From assembly GCF_963662255.1 (NCBI RefSeq), contig NC_085049.1:53863158-53927157 (forward strand): a DNA stretch of 64,000 nucleotides. Direction: 5' to 3'. The position numbers and the translations under genes are program-made. The notes below the pieces were generated by a model. The model did no database searches. It was not told the origin of the DNA and saw only the letters and a program-made list of their open reading frames with translations. How positions within the stretch are numbered: the stretch's first letter is position 1; the number at the start of each line of letters is the position of its first letter. The DNA comes from Cinclus cinclus. Lineage: Eukaryota; Chordata; Aves; Passeriformes; Cinclidae. This document shows positions 1 through 11,549 of this stretch, piece by piece.

Positions 1-239
1 TCGGCCACGGATTTATTAATTTACCTACCTACGCGTTTATTTATCGCAATGCACGAAAAGTGTCCCGCTAACAAACGCCTCTCCCAGACTGCGTGCCCTC
101 CTCCAGGCCGAGACCCTCGGGCAGAGGGGGAGCACGGCGAGGCCTCCCGCACCACGGCCCGCGGAGCCGTGCGGGAGCCTCCCCGCGCCCTGGGGTCTGC
201 CCTCCCTCCCCATTCCTCGGGGCAGCTCTGCCGCTGCCC

Positions 240-349
240 CCTCCCCACGGCTCCCCCCGTGTTCCCATCTTATGCACAAACTTGTTTTTCCGCGCGCGGG
301 AGCAGCGCCGGCCCCGCGGAGCCTCCGCGCCTCCACCGCTCCCGCACAG
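240..349 (+). other. Possible 3' end of a first exon with splice donor
   Basis: At 346-355 the sequence reads cacag|gtaagaag, a close match to the vertebrate 5' splice site (MAG|GTRAGT), inside the CpG island. This would end a plus-strand first exon at 349. The exon start is not visible and the left coordinate is nominal. The reading frame open here (starting near 49) is compositionally biased and I do not recognise any product, so the exon could equally be 5' UTR or a noncoding RNA. No acceptor can be assigned to it with confidence in this window. Confidence 0.4.
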
Positions 350-805
350 GTAAGAAGGGAGGGTGAAGCCCCCAAGGCCCTGTTCCCGGGAAGGGCTCTG
401 AGAACTCCTTCGAGCCTCCAGCCCTCCTCTCACCTTCCCCTCAGCGAGAGGCGCCGACCCGCACCCAGGCCCGCTAGCACTGGCTTTTGGGGAGCCCGGG
501 GGTTCTTTCCCTGTTCTAAAGATCTTTTTTCTTTTAAAAAAAAAATTTCCTCCCTTTTTTTTATTTGGTTGTTTGTCCCCCCTCCTTCTTCCTTTTTCTG
601 TCCTGCCCCTCCCCGCGGCGCAGGTCCTGCCTTTTGTGTGCGGGCCCGCAGGGGCAGGCGGGGGGGCGGTGGGGGCCGGGCAGGCAGCGGGCAGCGCTGT
701 CCCCGCGCGTGTCGTGCCTCAGCCTTTATTGCGGCGGCGGCGGCGCGGCGGGGACCCGCCGGGCTCGGGGGCGGCGTGCGCCCAACGCAGCTGCCGCACG
801 CCCGC

Positions 806-908
806 CCCTCTCCTCTCCTCTCCTCTCCTCTCCTCTCCTCTCCTCTCCTCTCCTCTCCTCTCCTCTCCTCTCCTCTCCTCTCCTCTCCTCTCCTCTCCTC
901 TCCTCTCC
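806..908. repeat. (TCCTC)n pentanucleotide microsatellite
   Basis: About 20 near-perfect copies of TCCTC form an uninterrupted polypyrimidine/polypurine tract of about 100 bp inside the CpG island. The apparent Ser-Ser-Pro-Leu repeats on plus frames and the Arg-Arg-Gly-Glu repeats on minus frames are only its translation. Mirror-symmetric homopurine tracts of this kind can form triplex (H-DNA) and are usually length-polymorphic. Confidence 0.97.
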
Positions 909-1254
909 GCGCCGCCCGGGCCCAGCGGAGAGGGGCCGGCAGCACGCGAGGGAAGCGGGCACCTGCCCAAGGAAAGGCGGGCGAGGCCGGGCGGGGGTGC
1001 GGGGATGGGGAGGGGGAGACGCGCACGGGACGCTCCGGCTCGCCGCTCCGTAATGCAGCGCGTATTACTCAGTGCATTCAGGGATTAGCTCGACTTGAAG
1101 CGTGGGGAGATTCTGCGTCTCCCTGCTCCTCGCCTCTTGGAAAGGGGAGAGGGGAGAAGGGACCCCCCCGGTAGCACCCCCTCCCACTCCCCCCTTCCCG
1201 GTGCGCCCCAGCAACTTCGAGCTCCCAAGCGAGAGAGCTCTTAGAGTGTCAGGC

Positions 1255-1680
1255 CGCACAATGCGGGGCTAATTCCTGCTGCAAAAGGCAAGTGGTGAAG
1301 AATCAATCGCAGGTTTTATACAATCAAAAGGGATGATGGGCTTGGGGTTGCGATTTTTTTTTAAGTTTCCTGCCCCAGTCTGAATTCCTTCTGCTCCATA
1401 CCCCTGTCCTATTAATAATCCCATGCATGCGATTGCAGGCTGAGGTAAAGCTATCATTTGTATGCGCCTGAAGATTAATTTCCCCCATGTACCAACTCAA
1501 CGGCATAGTTATCTCTTTAACAGGGAAAACAGTTTGGCTCCATTGTCGGGTTGCCAAGACCGCCTTTTGAGAAAGGGAGCCCGGCTAGTCTCTGATCAAA
1601 CTCAAAGGTTAGTTAAAAGACAAAAACAGCTGAAAATCTTCATGAATAATGCTGTTTCCCCGAGCCCAGTGTAGTGCAAG
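1255..1680. promoter_or_regulatory. CNE-like block next to the CpG island
   Basis: Just right of the CpG island the sequence turns to balanced composition with many homeodomain-type cores. A bicoid/OTX-class TAATCC lies at 1416-1421 and a GATTAATTT at about 1474, and isolated CpGs persist. No repeat and no plausible exon is visible. This is the texture of vertebrate conserved noncoding elements, often proximal enhancers. The judgement is by appearance; conservation was not measured. Confidence 0.4.
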
Positions 1681-1689
1681 CGCACATTT

Positions 1690-2082
1690 CAATGCCAGAG
1701 CATTTTGTTATGCTGCTCGCTAAGTCAGAATTTCACAGAAAAGGCAGAGAAGAAAAGCTCCAACAATTAGAGGGGGCCTGTCAGAAAACATTAACGCCTT
1801 CCTCGCCCAGCCTGTCAAGCGTGCTGGAAATAAAAAACGGGCATAGCGAATCGCACCTCCACCCTCTGGAGCTGCAGGAGGGAGAGGGAGGGGGGGTTAG
1901 GGACAGAGAAGGAAAGTGAGAGAGACAAATGGATAGGCCCAGGCAGTTAAGAGTCCCCCTCGGCTTTGCAGTTCATCCAAAAGCTGGAAAAAGAGGAAAG
2001 GACCTGCAGCTGGATGTTCTCACTTGATAGTCATCCTTCTGTTTCATGCTCCAGAACTATATTTGTTCTCAGGACTATTGTA

Positions 2083-2131
<49 letters not shown>

Positions 2132-5100
2132 GCGCGCACGCACTCACACCATCCCTTTACACCTTCAACCCTTTCCTGCATCAGCTCTGCAAAGCACATG
2201 AGATACCTGGTCAAACAGCAGCCCGACAAAGCTGTCACTGGTTTCTGCTTTTTTCTCCCTCCAGTCTCATCTCCGTAACATGCAGATGTCCAGTGTGGCC
2301 AACTTGCAGTTGGGCTGAAGGACCTCATGTCAGAGAAGCTGTGCTAATGCAGAGCACCAGATCCATCTTACTCTTTAGAATTTCTTAGGAAAATCTGTTT
2401 CAAATGTACAGTTTTAACTAGCCAGATCAACTAGCCATATGCTCGAGTCCTTTCCCTAGTTAAATACCTATCAACAAGGACACTACAATATTTAAAGCTC
2501 CCCCTGCACTGATGTTGATTTCTGTAAGTGAACATCTAGACTTCGACTTTCCTGGCCAAAACACAGTTTTGCCAGTCATTCAAATAACAAGAGAGCTCTG
2601 GTTCATCTCTTATTGTGAGCAAAACCTCAGGTCATCACTTAAATTCTTTGTTTTCTTTTGCCCTTGTTGCCTTTGTTGTCTCATTGCAAATACACCTATA
2701 TGTTAATAACTGATAAGGAGCAGATCAGCACTGAGCAGCTTCTATATTCAGCCTTCTGCTGGGTGGGAAAGACTGGGATAGATTACTGCTGTGCATTGCA
2801 GTGTTCATATAGGGGTTGTAAAAATGAAATTCCAGCAAAATACGAAGTGACTGAAGGAAAGGAGTACCTCCAACCCTCCAATTTGAGGTGTTCTGGGGGC
2901 TATATCTGTAAATGGATACAGCAACGCAGTTCAGACAGCATGTGAAAGACATCAGACTGCCCATGGTTAGAGAGCTGTGTGATCCCTACACATCCTGTGG
3001 GGAGGAAACTCTTACCCTCGGGACAGGAATCCCAGCCCTCTGTCCCATGCACAGCTTGGAGCAGCATAGTACATCCAGGCAAAATGGTACTTGCTACTCC
3101 CCTTCAGAGAATGCAGGAATCTCCTGTGGCTTTGAAGCCAGATATGGCCCTTGAAGGATGTAGACAAATGAAAAGCCTCACAGAGCACTGGGACTTTCAT
3201 TGTCTCTGACACTTCTGTCCTGGAGAAACACAAGCAACTGGTAGGAGAGGGGAGAAGTTTCAAGATATACTTTTTCTCCCTCTATCTGGCTACCTGGTAC
3301 TTACTGTTCTAATTACAGAGGGGTAAGATAGGTAAAAATGCAGGCATGGGAAACTGAGGGTGTTGTTCATGGACTATCTAGATTCATTGCTAGCTATGAC
3401 TTTGTCCTGACTTAATCAATTTTAGCCTGAGATCCACAAATGCTAAACAGAGACCATATGTAGTTTCTCACGGATGCCTGGGGATATGCAGCCTTGGGAG
3501 AACATGAAAAACTGGCAAGAGAGAGGGGTTCTCTGATCCAGACTCTGCTTTTTGCAAGGTGCTGTGGGAAGAGCCTGCTAATACTAATACCGTACCTTAT
3601 TTTTCTGGGGGACAGACAACCCATATTTCCTTTTGTCCCACTGCAAACAGGATTCAATCCAGTTTTTTGTCTTCACCTAACACCCAGAAAAGGACAGTTA
3701 CGTATCCTAAAACATCAGAGTAAACATCTGTAAGTTGCTTAGGAGTAAAATTACTTTGAAAATGTTACCCATCAAACCATGTATTTCAATCTTCTCTTAG
3801 ACCCTGTAAACAACTACAACAGTCAGTTGCAAAGTTTTCTGCTGGTCACTCCTGATTTGCACAAACATATAGCTTTCTTGGATTCTGTTTCTATATAGCT
3901 CCAAATAGCACCAGGGAAGGAAACGTAAACTTCACAAAGACTTCCTGTAACTGTCCCGAGTGGCATAATCCAGGCCTTTGCTATAGGGGAGAGGAGAATT
4001 TTCTTCTAAATGGAGCCCAAACTCATTTGGTTCGATTTCACACAAGCAGATCACAGAACAGGTTCCAGTTTTGGGATGCAGTCCTCCTCCCTCCCCACCA
4101 GTCACACCACTCTCTGCTCACTCTCCCCTCCTGCTGCTGGTCACAGCTTGGAACTATTTTAATTTGCACTTTCTGGACTGTCAGGGCTGTATTATTTTGG
4201 AAGAGGAAAGGAAAAGCGCCATATTGGTAAAGTGTGAAATGCAGTTTTGACTGAAAAGGGAAGCCATTTCAACACAATTATACTGTGACAGTGCAGATTA
4301 AAACCCTGCCATATGGCCTAAGATAGATTTGTTCTTACTTTCAGGTAACAACACGTTGCTAATTAAGCGGTGATGACATTTCCAAATGAAAAAGAAAAAA
4401 GGAAAAAGAAAAGCCACCTGTAAGTGAAATAGACAGTCAAGAGAAGGGAAGACATCAATCGGTGCTCATAATAGTGGAAATCAGCTCCTTTTTATCATTG
4501 TGGTTTGCTCTGAATAGGAGAGAATTTGTTTGATTTGTTATTGAGTAAACAGTAATTCATGTGTGCACTTGTAGATGTGAACACAGTGCTCCTGAAAGGC
4601 ACCTGACTGACAGTGTGGGAGAGCGAAGTCCTGCCTCCCATCCAGGACAAACACAGCCTGGGCAACAGCACTGAGAGGTTGCTCGTCCTGCTTGCCAAGG
4701 GCCTGCAAGGGGGTGATGGAGGTTTCCCTGAGCAGGGCAGGAAGCCTGCCTGCCTCCTAAATGGCAGTCACATTTAAGGACGTACTTTAGTGTCCCTGTA
4801 CTGGAGATCTTTGCTTTTGCATCTCAGGGGATGCAGCAGCAAATGATGGTAGAACCAGCTGGCACAAAACCCACAGTCCTGCCTACATCCACTACTGTGT
4901 CTCTGAGGGACAGCAGTAGCTTTAAGACAATAAATGGAATAGTATCAGACTGTTGGTTTACAAGCAAAGGGTCACTTTGACCACTAGTAACCAGCCATTT
5001 GAAACTTTCAGATGAAGGGCAATCCTTAAAGACCCAAGACTTTTAACTGCAGTTTCTTTTAATTACACATATATGTGTGTATATAATCCTCCATGCCATA

Positions 5101-8100
5101 CAGACTCCATTTGGAGCAGCTGATTCAAAAGTCTGAAAAACAGGCAGTGGGACACACTTTGCTTCATGCTGTTTTAAGTTTCATGGCAAACCACATTTTA
5201 GGTTACTCCAAAGCACATCATTATGGGCCTACTTAGTTATGTGCCCTGATTTAGCAAGGACACTTACGGTACCTACGAAAAAAAACATAAAAGAGGCACA
5301 GCTTCCATACTTCCAGAGTATCACTTCCACCTCTTCCTGGCTGTGTTGCTGCTCAGATGAACTCCAGAGTCTCCTGTGGTTCTCATAGATTTTGCACGCT
5401 CAATGATTTGAAGATGGAATTTACCAGCCAATTAAGGTTCTAGACAGATCTATGTCCATGGATGAGCCTGGCAGCACTTTATATTTTTTCCTCTCATTTT
5501 TGCTTCCTTCTCTTCTTCCTCTTTGGCCTCCCACTTCTCATATCTGGGTTGGCACCAGCTTGAGAATTATGCCTGAACCAGCTTCCAGGGTAAATACACA
5601 TTTGCAAACATCTTCATGTAGACATTCTCACAACTCTCACTAGCACAGTATGTTGAGAACAAGTATGGGTTGAAAGGAGACCAGGAAACCAAGAGGAAAG
5701 CACTGATAAAGACTTCAGAAGTATCTAATAGCAGGTACTACATACCTAAATCCCAAATACCCCTGGTCTTCACAAAGGTTTTGGTTCTACCCCTCAGGGA
5801 CTTGCTGATGAGGATGTTGGCCAACCTCTGCCTGTGAGGCCAGCAAACCTGTAGAAAATAATGCTGGATAAAAATGCTGGCAATTGTCTCTATATCTGCA
5901 GAAAGGAGGATGGCATGGACCTGTGGTGTCAGAGGATGCCGTGCAAGATGCTGAGGCAGAAAGTCACAGAAGCCATGACAGGGAGAGGGGGCCCTACCAA
6001 ACAGCAGTGCTGTGTACAGCACAAAGCAGGGCTCTGATCAGTAAAATAGGAACATATAGAAAGAGCAATGCTGAGCAGATCCTCCTGGCACCCAGGCAGT
6101 GCCAGGCCCAGGAGACTATTCCGTCGCAGTCAGCAGTACCCCAGGGCTCCCGCAGGTCCCTCTCCTTGTGTTCATGAATATGTTCAGAAAGATGTGTTTG
6201 TGCAAATAGAGAAGCTTGTAGAGAAGGCTGGCAGGAGTGTGAAACAAACACAGGAGGATAATGGCCCTATCCTTAATTCAGCTACTTGATCTCTATCTGA
6301 AGGCAGATGTATTTTCAGGTATATTTGCACCTTCTCCAAGACCCTGTGGCAATCACTGTGAAGAGACTGCAATATACAGACAGAAATAAAGTAGCTGCTG
6401 GAGAAAGCAGTGAAAAAGCATCCTTCCCTCCTCCCCTGCTCCAAGCTAAATGTCAGAAGACCACTGCAGCCCCAGGGCAGGTGATGAGGACAATGACAGA
6501 TCCAAGAGGGGCACTTTGCTCACTCTGCATTGTCCCTTGGTTTCTCTGCATGGCCAACCCCCATCTTCTTGGCACTTCACTTTTAGTTGCCACTACTCCG
6601 CTCTCTCTGTGTTGGGAATTGCTACTGACCAATGGAGCATTTATAAATAGAACAATGTTTAATTAACACAACAGTAGGACAGACTTGTTGAAATACTTCC
6701 CAGACAGCAGGCAAGAGTCCTGACAAGGAGACTATTATGGGAATTTTAATGAATCCTTCCAGAGTGGGACAGCTTCCATACACCTACATTGCAATGACTA
6801 ATTTTGTTTGTGAAAATTGTATTGGTAAATGATGCAAGTGACAATAACGTTGGGGACCAGCAAACTGAATAAAGTCACTGGGTGACTGTAAAATACTGCC
6901 TGCAGACAGAGCAGAGTGCTTACTAAATGCAGTGCAGTCATGAGTCCGAGTGCCCAAAAGCCCAGCTACAAATGGAGTTTGCATAAGGTAGGCAAGGGAG
7001 CAATTAAATAACCCAAACAAGGATCTAGCTGTGCCAGATGACACCACAGCATGAAAAGAAGCAGGGGCTGAGCAACTGCTTCTGTGAGACACAACCAGGA
7101 GCTTGTGCCTTATTAACACCACTGTTAAATGCATGCCTGCTAGCTGCTGCTGCTGTAATTAAGACCACTCACAGATATTCTTGCCATCTCCCTTTCTAAG
7201 AAAACAGGAAATTAAAATTGACTGCCCCAGTGTTGGGCCTTATAAGGTTCCCACCTAAGACATAGCAGCCTACTTCTTGTAACAGGGATGTGAGAAATGT
7301 GAGTCAGGAGGCACTGGAAGGAAGGACAAGGTGTACGATATCACTGCATTCCCTTGAGCTCATCCCCTCCTAGATCTGTAAACTTTTCTTACTCCTCTAG
7401 CAGAGACATGTACACCACCTGTAACCCAGTGGCCATAATAAAAAAGTACTAATGAGTTCAGAATTTCAGAAAGGGCCTTTTAACCTTAAAAATCTTAAGA
7501 AACAAAGCTCTCAGGAAGACAGTCTGCAATGACAAATGTGTTGTACTCAGATTTTCCAGTTCAGCTCTCCACTGCTGTGCTGTATGGACAGTAGCCAGCA
7601 AGAGACTCTCTGCAGGCCGTGTTCTTCTGACTTCATTGTTCCACACCCGAGGTTCCTTTTCCCCAAAGATCTAGATTTTAATGAGTGGATTCAAGAAATG
7701 CCTTATCTATCCAGGGAGTCTGGGCACCACCAGTTTTCTTCTCTGATTTTGCCATTTTCTCTTCCTTACAGGCATGTCACATTTTTTTTTCCGCAGTACA
7801 AATTAGGTGAACGCAACACTGAGTACTGAAACATGATGCAATGCATTCCAAACAAAACAGGGCTTGGAATGGAAGTGTATGCTAGAATAGTAAGAAGAGC
7901 AGTAAAATAAAGATTATAGTGCATTACTTCAAAAATTCAGGAGCAAAATAGTTTCTATATTGTTGGTCTTTACAATGATGTACAAAAAGATGACCAAGAA
8001 AGTCAACAAAATTATTGCTGAAAACTTCAGTAACATACAAGAATTTCACAGAACTGGAGTTAAACTTTGCAAACTGCTTGCCATAAGCTTTGATTTGCTG

Positions 8101-10580
8101 AGGAAAAGATATGAGGAAGTACAGAATATATTCTTTCTACTGCTACAGATGCTGCATTCAGAGGTGCAGGTTGCAAAAACATTGATTAATTTTTATCCAC
8201 ACACATCTGTTTCCTGCTGAATTCTTCCTTTCACATAATGTGGAGTCTTGCCTGTCAGATTAACGCAATGCTTCACCCCCAGACAAAAGTGCTGGCCTCT
8301 GACAAATCCATCTAGAGCACACCTAGCTCCATCGGTGGGCATATTATAAAAGGTAATGAGCTTGACACCCCCCAGCTCCAGCTGCTGCAGCAGCATGTAA
8401 TGATCCCTGCTCTATGGGCTCCAACACTCACACTGAAACACCATTGAGAACTGAGACAGCATGCCACTGAATTTAATTTACTGCTTAGCATCAGCTGGCC
8501 CCAGATGATGGAAGGTCATCAGTATGGAGGGTCAAGTGGGATAAACAGCTCCAAATCTCCCTTCTGCCCAAGGGCTCAGAGCTGGTAAGCCCCAGGGCAG
8601 GCAGGCACAGACCTGATGGGGCCTGTTGGCTGAGCAGGCTCCACAGGCAGATTCCTTTGGAGCATCTGCTCTCCCAGATGAGGAATCCTTCCCACTGAAC
8701 ACATCCCACCAGCACTTTCACAGAAATTTTGAGAAAATCCAATGCAACAGGCCAGGTTCCTTGGAGGAGTTAGTCTGCCATTGTAGATATTTCTTTTCTG
8801 ATGGAGTAACTTCCCTACCTTCATAACAACACATCACACTGTGTGGTTTTTGCTTGTAAGGTATCAAGAACTTTCAGATCATAAAGTACCATAATTCTGT
8901 TTCAAGGAAGTGAGGCTGGAGGGGAAGTTTGAGTAGCCCAGAAAGGGCCAATGCCAGAGGTAGAAGGAAAAAATTAACAAGAGGGAAGCACATGGTCATA
9001 CTACCTTCAGCGTCATACGGCTTAAGGATGCGAGGAGCCAAGGAAATGATATTTTATTTAATTCCTCACAGAGATTTTTTTCTGCCATGCCATAAATATG
9101 TTGCAAGTGACTCTAAGCTTTGGGTGTATATAAAACTAAACCTAGTCAATGCGAAAATTTAAAATATTTATTTGTTATGTTCAACCTAAGGGCTAGACCT
9201 GCCTCTGCTGAGGGACTAACAAGTCATCCCATGCTCCAGAAGATTACGATCCTGGGAGAGCAGGAGTGAGAAACACAGGCCTGGCAGGGGAGAGGGTCTA
9301 TTTCCCACTGAGAAGATGGATAGTGCTCTTTAAGGATGTCCCTTAAAGACCTAAACCCAGAGATGTGACTACACAGTAAGAAACAGCACAGCCAGATTCA
9401 GGCCTCTGAAAAGCATAAAGATGCTAATGGGGGTGGGGGCCTGGGGCATGGTGTGCTCCAGGCAATTTTTGCATCTGCTCTTCAAAGACACAGCTATTGA
9501 ATCCAATGAGACCACCTGAGGAGCAGGAAACCTTCCTGAGAGAACAACACAGGCAGAATCAGACCCCCAGGGAGTGCAATATAGGTCTTTAAAAATTTGC
9601 CTCACTGTGTGGTGGCAGGTCTCTCGCTGGCTTCTTTGCCCGCTCGCGTGTCTGTGCTGCGTGGTGCGTGTGCTTGGCTTGATGCAGCCCTTATGTGTGC
9701 ATGTTCTTCTGCTTCTCACAGGACACCAGGGGTTTGGGACAGGCCACAGACACACATGTGGGGCTGGCAGGGCCCAAAGACGGAGCTGCACAGCTATCTC
9801 CATGTGGGCAGGCTGTGCAGCACAAAGGCAGGTACCATGGCTCTGCCCGCATACTGGTACTGCACAGACATATTTATGCCCCAAATGTTTCCCTTTATTT
9901 AGATGTTGCCACCTCTCCCAGGGCAGACAAAGACCTGTTGTGAGGCTATATGCTCCTTTTCTATGCAGATGACAGGTGGGTATGGACGTTTGATATAAAT
10001 ATACCCTGGTCTGAAGTGGATCAGGAGTAAGATCTGGCCTTATTTTCCACCCAGAACAAACAATTTTGCTTAGATCAAAACTTTTTATAAAAGAATAAGC
10101 TCAATTAAGGAAACCACAACAGCACAACTTTTAAAAAATACCATAGTTATTGTTCATGTGGGTTTTGGGTGGGCTGTGGAAATTGATTTACGAGTCAACC
10201 ACTTTTCTCTTTTCTTGCCATCTCTCGCTTGAGTGGTTTGTAGGCCTTGGCCCTTTCTTTCACTCAAGGAGAATAAGGTTGTCTATGGAAGAGGTCAGCA
10301 TTTCAAATTGGTGGAGTTCAACTGCACAAATGACATAGAACTGACAAGAAAAGACAGGGGGTTTGGAGGTCATAGACTGCATAGGTCCTGGTTAGGGTTT
10401 TTGCTTTGTGATGGGACCTGGCACCAAAATGAATTAAATAACAGGCTTAAGGACTATTGAGGGAGGGCTGAATGCAAATCAAAGATAAGTAGAAGTTTTC
10501 TTTCCTAAAAGGGGAATAATTTTTTTTCTTACCTCCCCCTTTCCATATCTGCACAGGCAAGGTCTGCATGTTAAACATGA
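1690..10580. other. Gene-poor DNA, no supported gene
   Basis: Apart from the CA repeat I see no exon with both good splice sites and a convincing frame, no RNA gene and no recognisable transposable element. Frames of 60-170 codons (for example near 9.4-9.9 kb on both strands) overlap each other, are rich in Cys/His/Ser from local base composition, and resemble nothing I know. Old decayed repeats may be present but are beyond recognition by eye. Confidence 0.6.
2085..2143. repeat. (CA)n microsatellite running into a GC/CG alternation
   Basis: About 19 CA dinucleotides (2087-2125) pass directly into gtgcgcgcgcgcacgcac. The whole stretch is alternating purine-pyrimidine, a sequence type able to adopt Z-DNA. 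It is likely polymorphic. Confidence 0.97.
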
Positions 10581-10589
10581 TTTAGCAGG

Positions 10590-10870
10590 CATTATTCTGG
10601 AGCCTTTTCATCAGGTTTCTGCAGTGATTGCCTATCTTGGCCTATGATTAATGATCTGCTGTGCAATTTGGAGGCTATAATGACTCAACAATCCACACAC
10701 AAACTATATAGTCGCATTCCTTTTGCAGATTTGCCAAGCTGTTACCAAGGGGCCCACAACCAAGCAGGATTGTTAGAGAGATAGCTAAACATTTCTGCAA
10801 ATGCCATTCTGCTCTTATCTTGCTGCGAAGTGCGTTGGGCAGCAGGCTCATTTACAAAATTCAAAGCCTA
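10590..10870. promoter_or_regulatory. CNE-like block
   Basis: A repeat-free stretch with homeodomain-type cores (tgattaatgatct near 10646), an ACTCAACAATCC segment near 10684, and retained CpGs (tgcgaagtgcgttggg near 10825) in otherwise CpG-depleted DNA. All frames are closed by stops, so it is not an exon. It looks like a candidate distal enhancer; conservation was not tested. Confidence 0.4.
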
Positions 10871-11394
10871 GATTTTAGCGGTTCCTTAAAAAAAAAAAAA
10901 AACCTGGATTGAAATAATCATTAAAAAAGCTGGTAAGAAAAGATCCTGGTATATGGCCTCTCAGTGATTATGCAGACAAAATACTTTCTTTGTTTCCAAA
11001 TTTTGAATCTGATTAATTGATGCCTAATGCTATTAATGCAGTTTGAAAGTGAAAAAGTTAATCTTTGGAAGCCCATGCCATAAATGAAATCTAAAAATCC
11101 AAGCAGATTTTGAGGTGAAAGCTTTGTCTTCATTTCAGTTTCTATACAGAAATAGGCTATGGGATTTATTTTTAGACTTCAACTGGATCTGTATTCAGTT
11201 AAAAACTGTCTGTAGAAAACTGTTTTACAAACTTTTTCTGAAAACATAGACCTTGATAAAAGTGATTTTGGAAAATCCAGTTTCTGTTTATAAGGTTGTT
11301 TTAAATAAAAGTAAATGTAAAAAGGAAAGGTGAAGACATCTACTGTTGGAGTCTGTCTTTCAGACATAAGTTATCCACTGAAAAATTATTTTAG

Positions 11395-11545
11395 GATAAC
11401 ATAAATATGTTCCTGTTTCCATTCTTAATTATTACATGAAGCCCAAATAATTCTGCCACAACTGAAAATATTATTAACTCATATTAATTGGGTTGCAGTA
11501 ACATTTGGTTTAATAATTCATCTAGTTGTAGTTTTTAGTTTTAGT
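11395..11545. promoter_or_regulatory. Short CNE-like AT-rich block
   Basis: A dense series of TAATT/ATTAA cores (ttaattattacatg, tattaactcatattaattggg, ggtttaataattcatc) with no microsatellite regularity. This is typical of homeodomain-rich noncoding elements, but AT-rich neutral DNA can mimic it. Confidence 0.3.
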
Positions 11546-11549
11546 AGGC

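Larger units (their letters stand above)
1..1250. promoter_or_regulatory. CpG island, candidate promoter region
   Basis: The first 1.25 kb is far richer in G+C and CpG than the rest of the window, with repeated GGCGG/CCGCC boxes (for example around 160-350, 640-800 and 920-1060). Nothing comparable occurs again except a short patch at 20.1 kb. In birds such an island normally marks the promoter of a housekeeping or developmental gene. Long open frames crossing it in several frames on both strands are a by-product of high GC and low stop-codon density, not coding evidence. A plus-strand donor at 350 suggests at least one transcript starts here. The island may continue left of the window, so direction and gene identity are open. 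Confidence 0.8.

Noticed and set aside
272..1174. 300-codon plus-strand frame with Ser-Ser-Pro-Leu repeats
   Set aside because: The repeat is just the translated (TCCTC)n microsatellite in a CpG island. Equally long frames exist in other phases and on the other strand.
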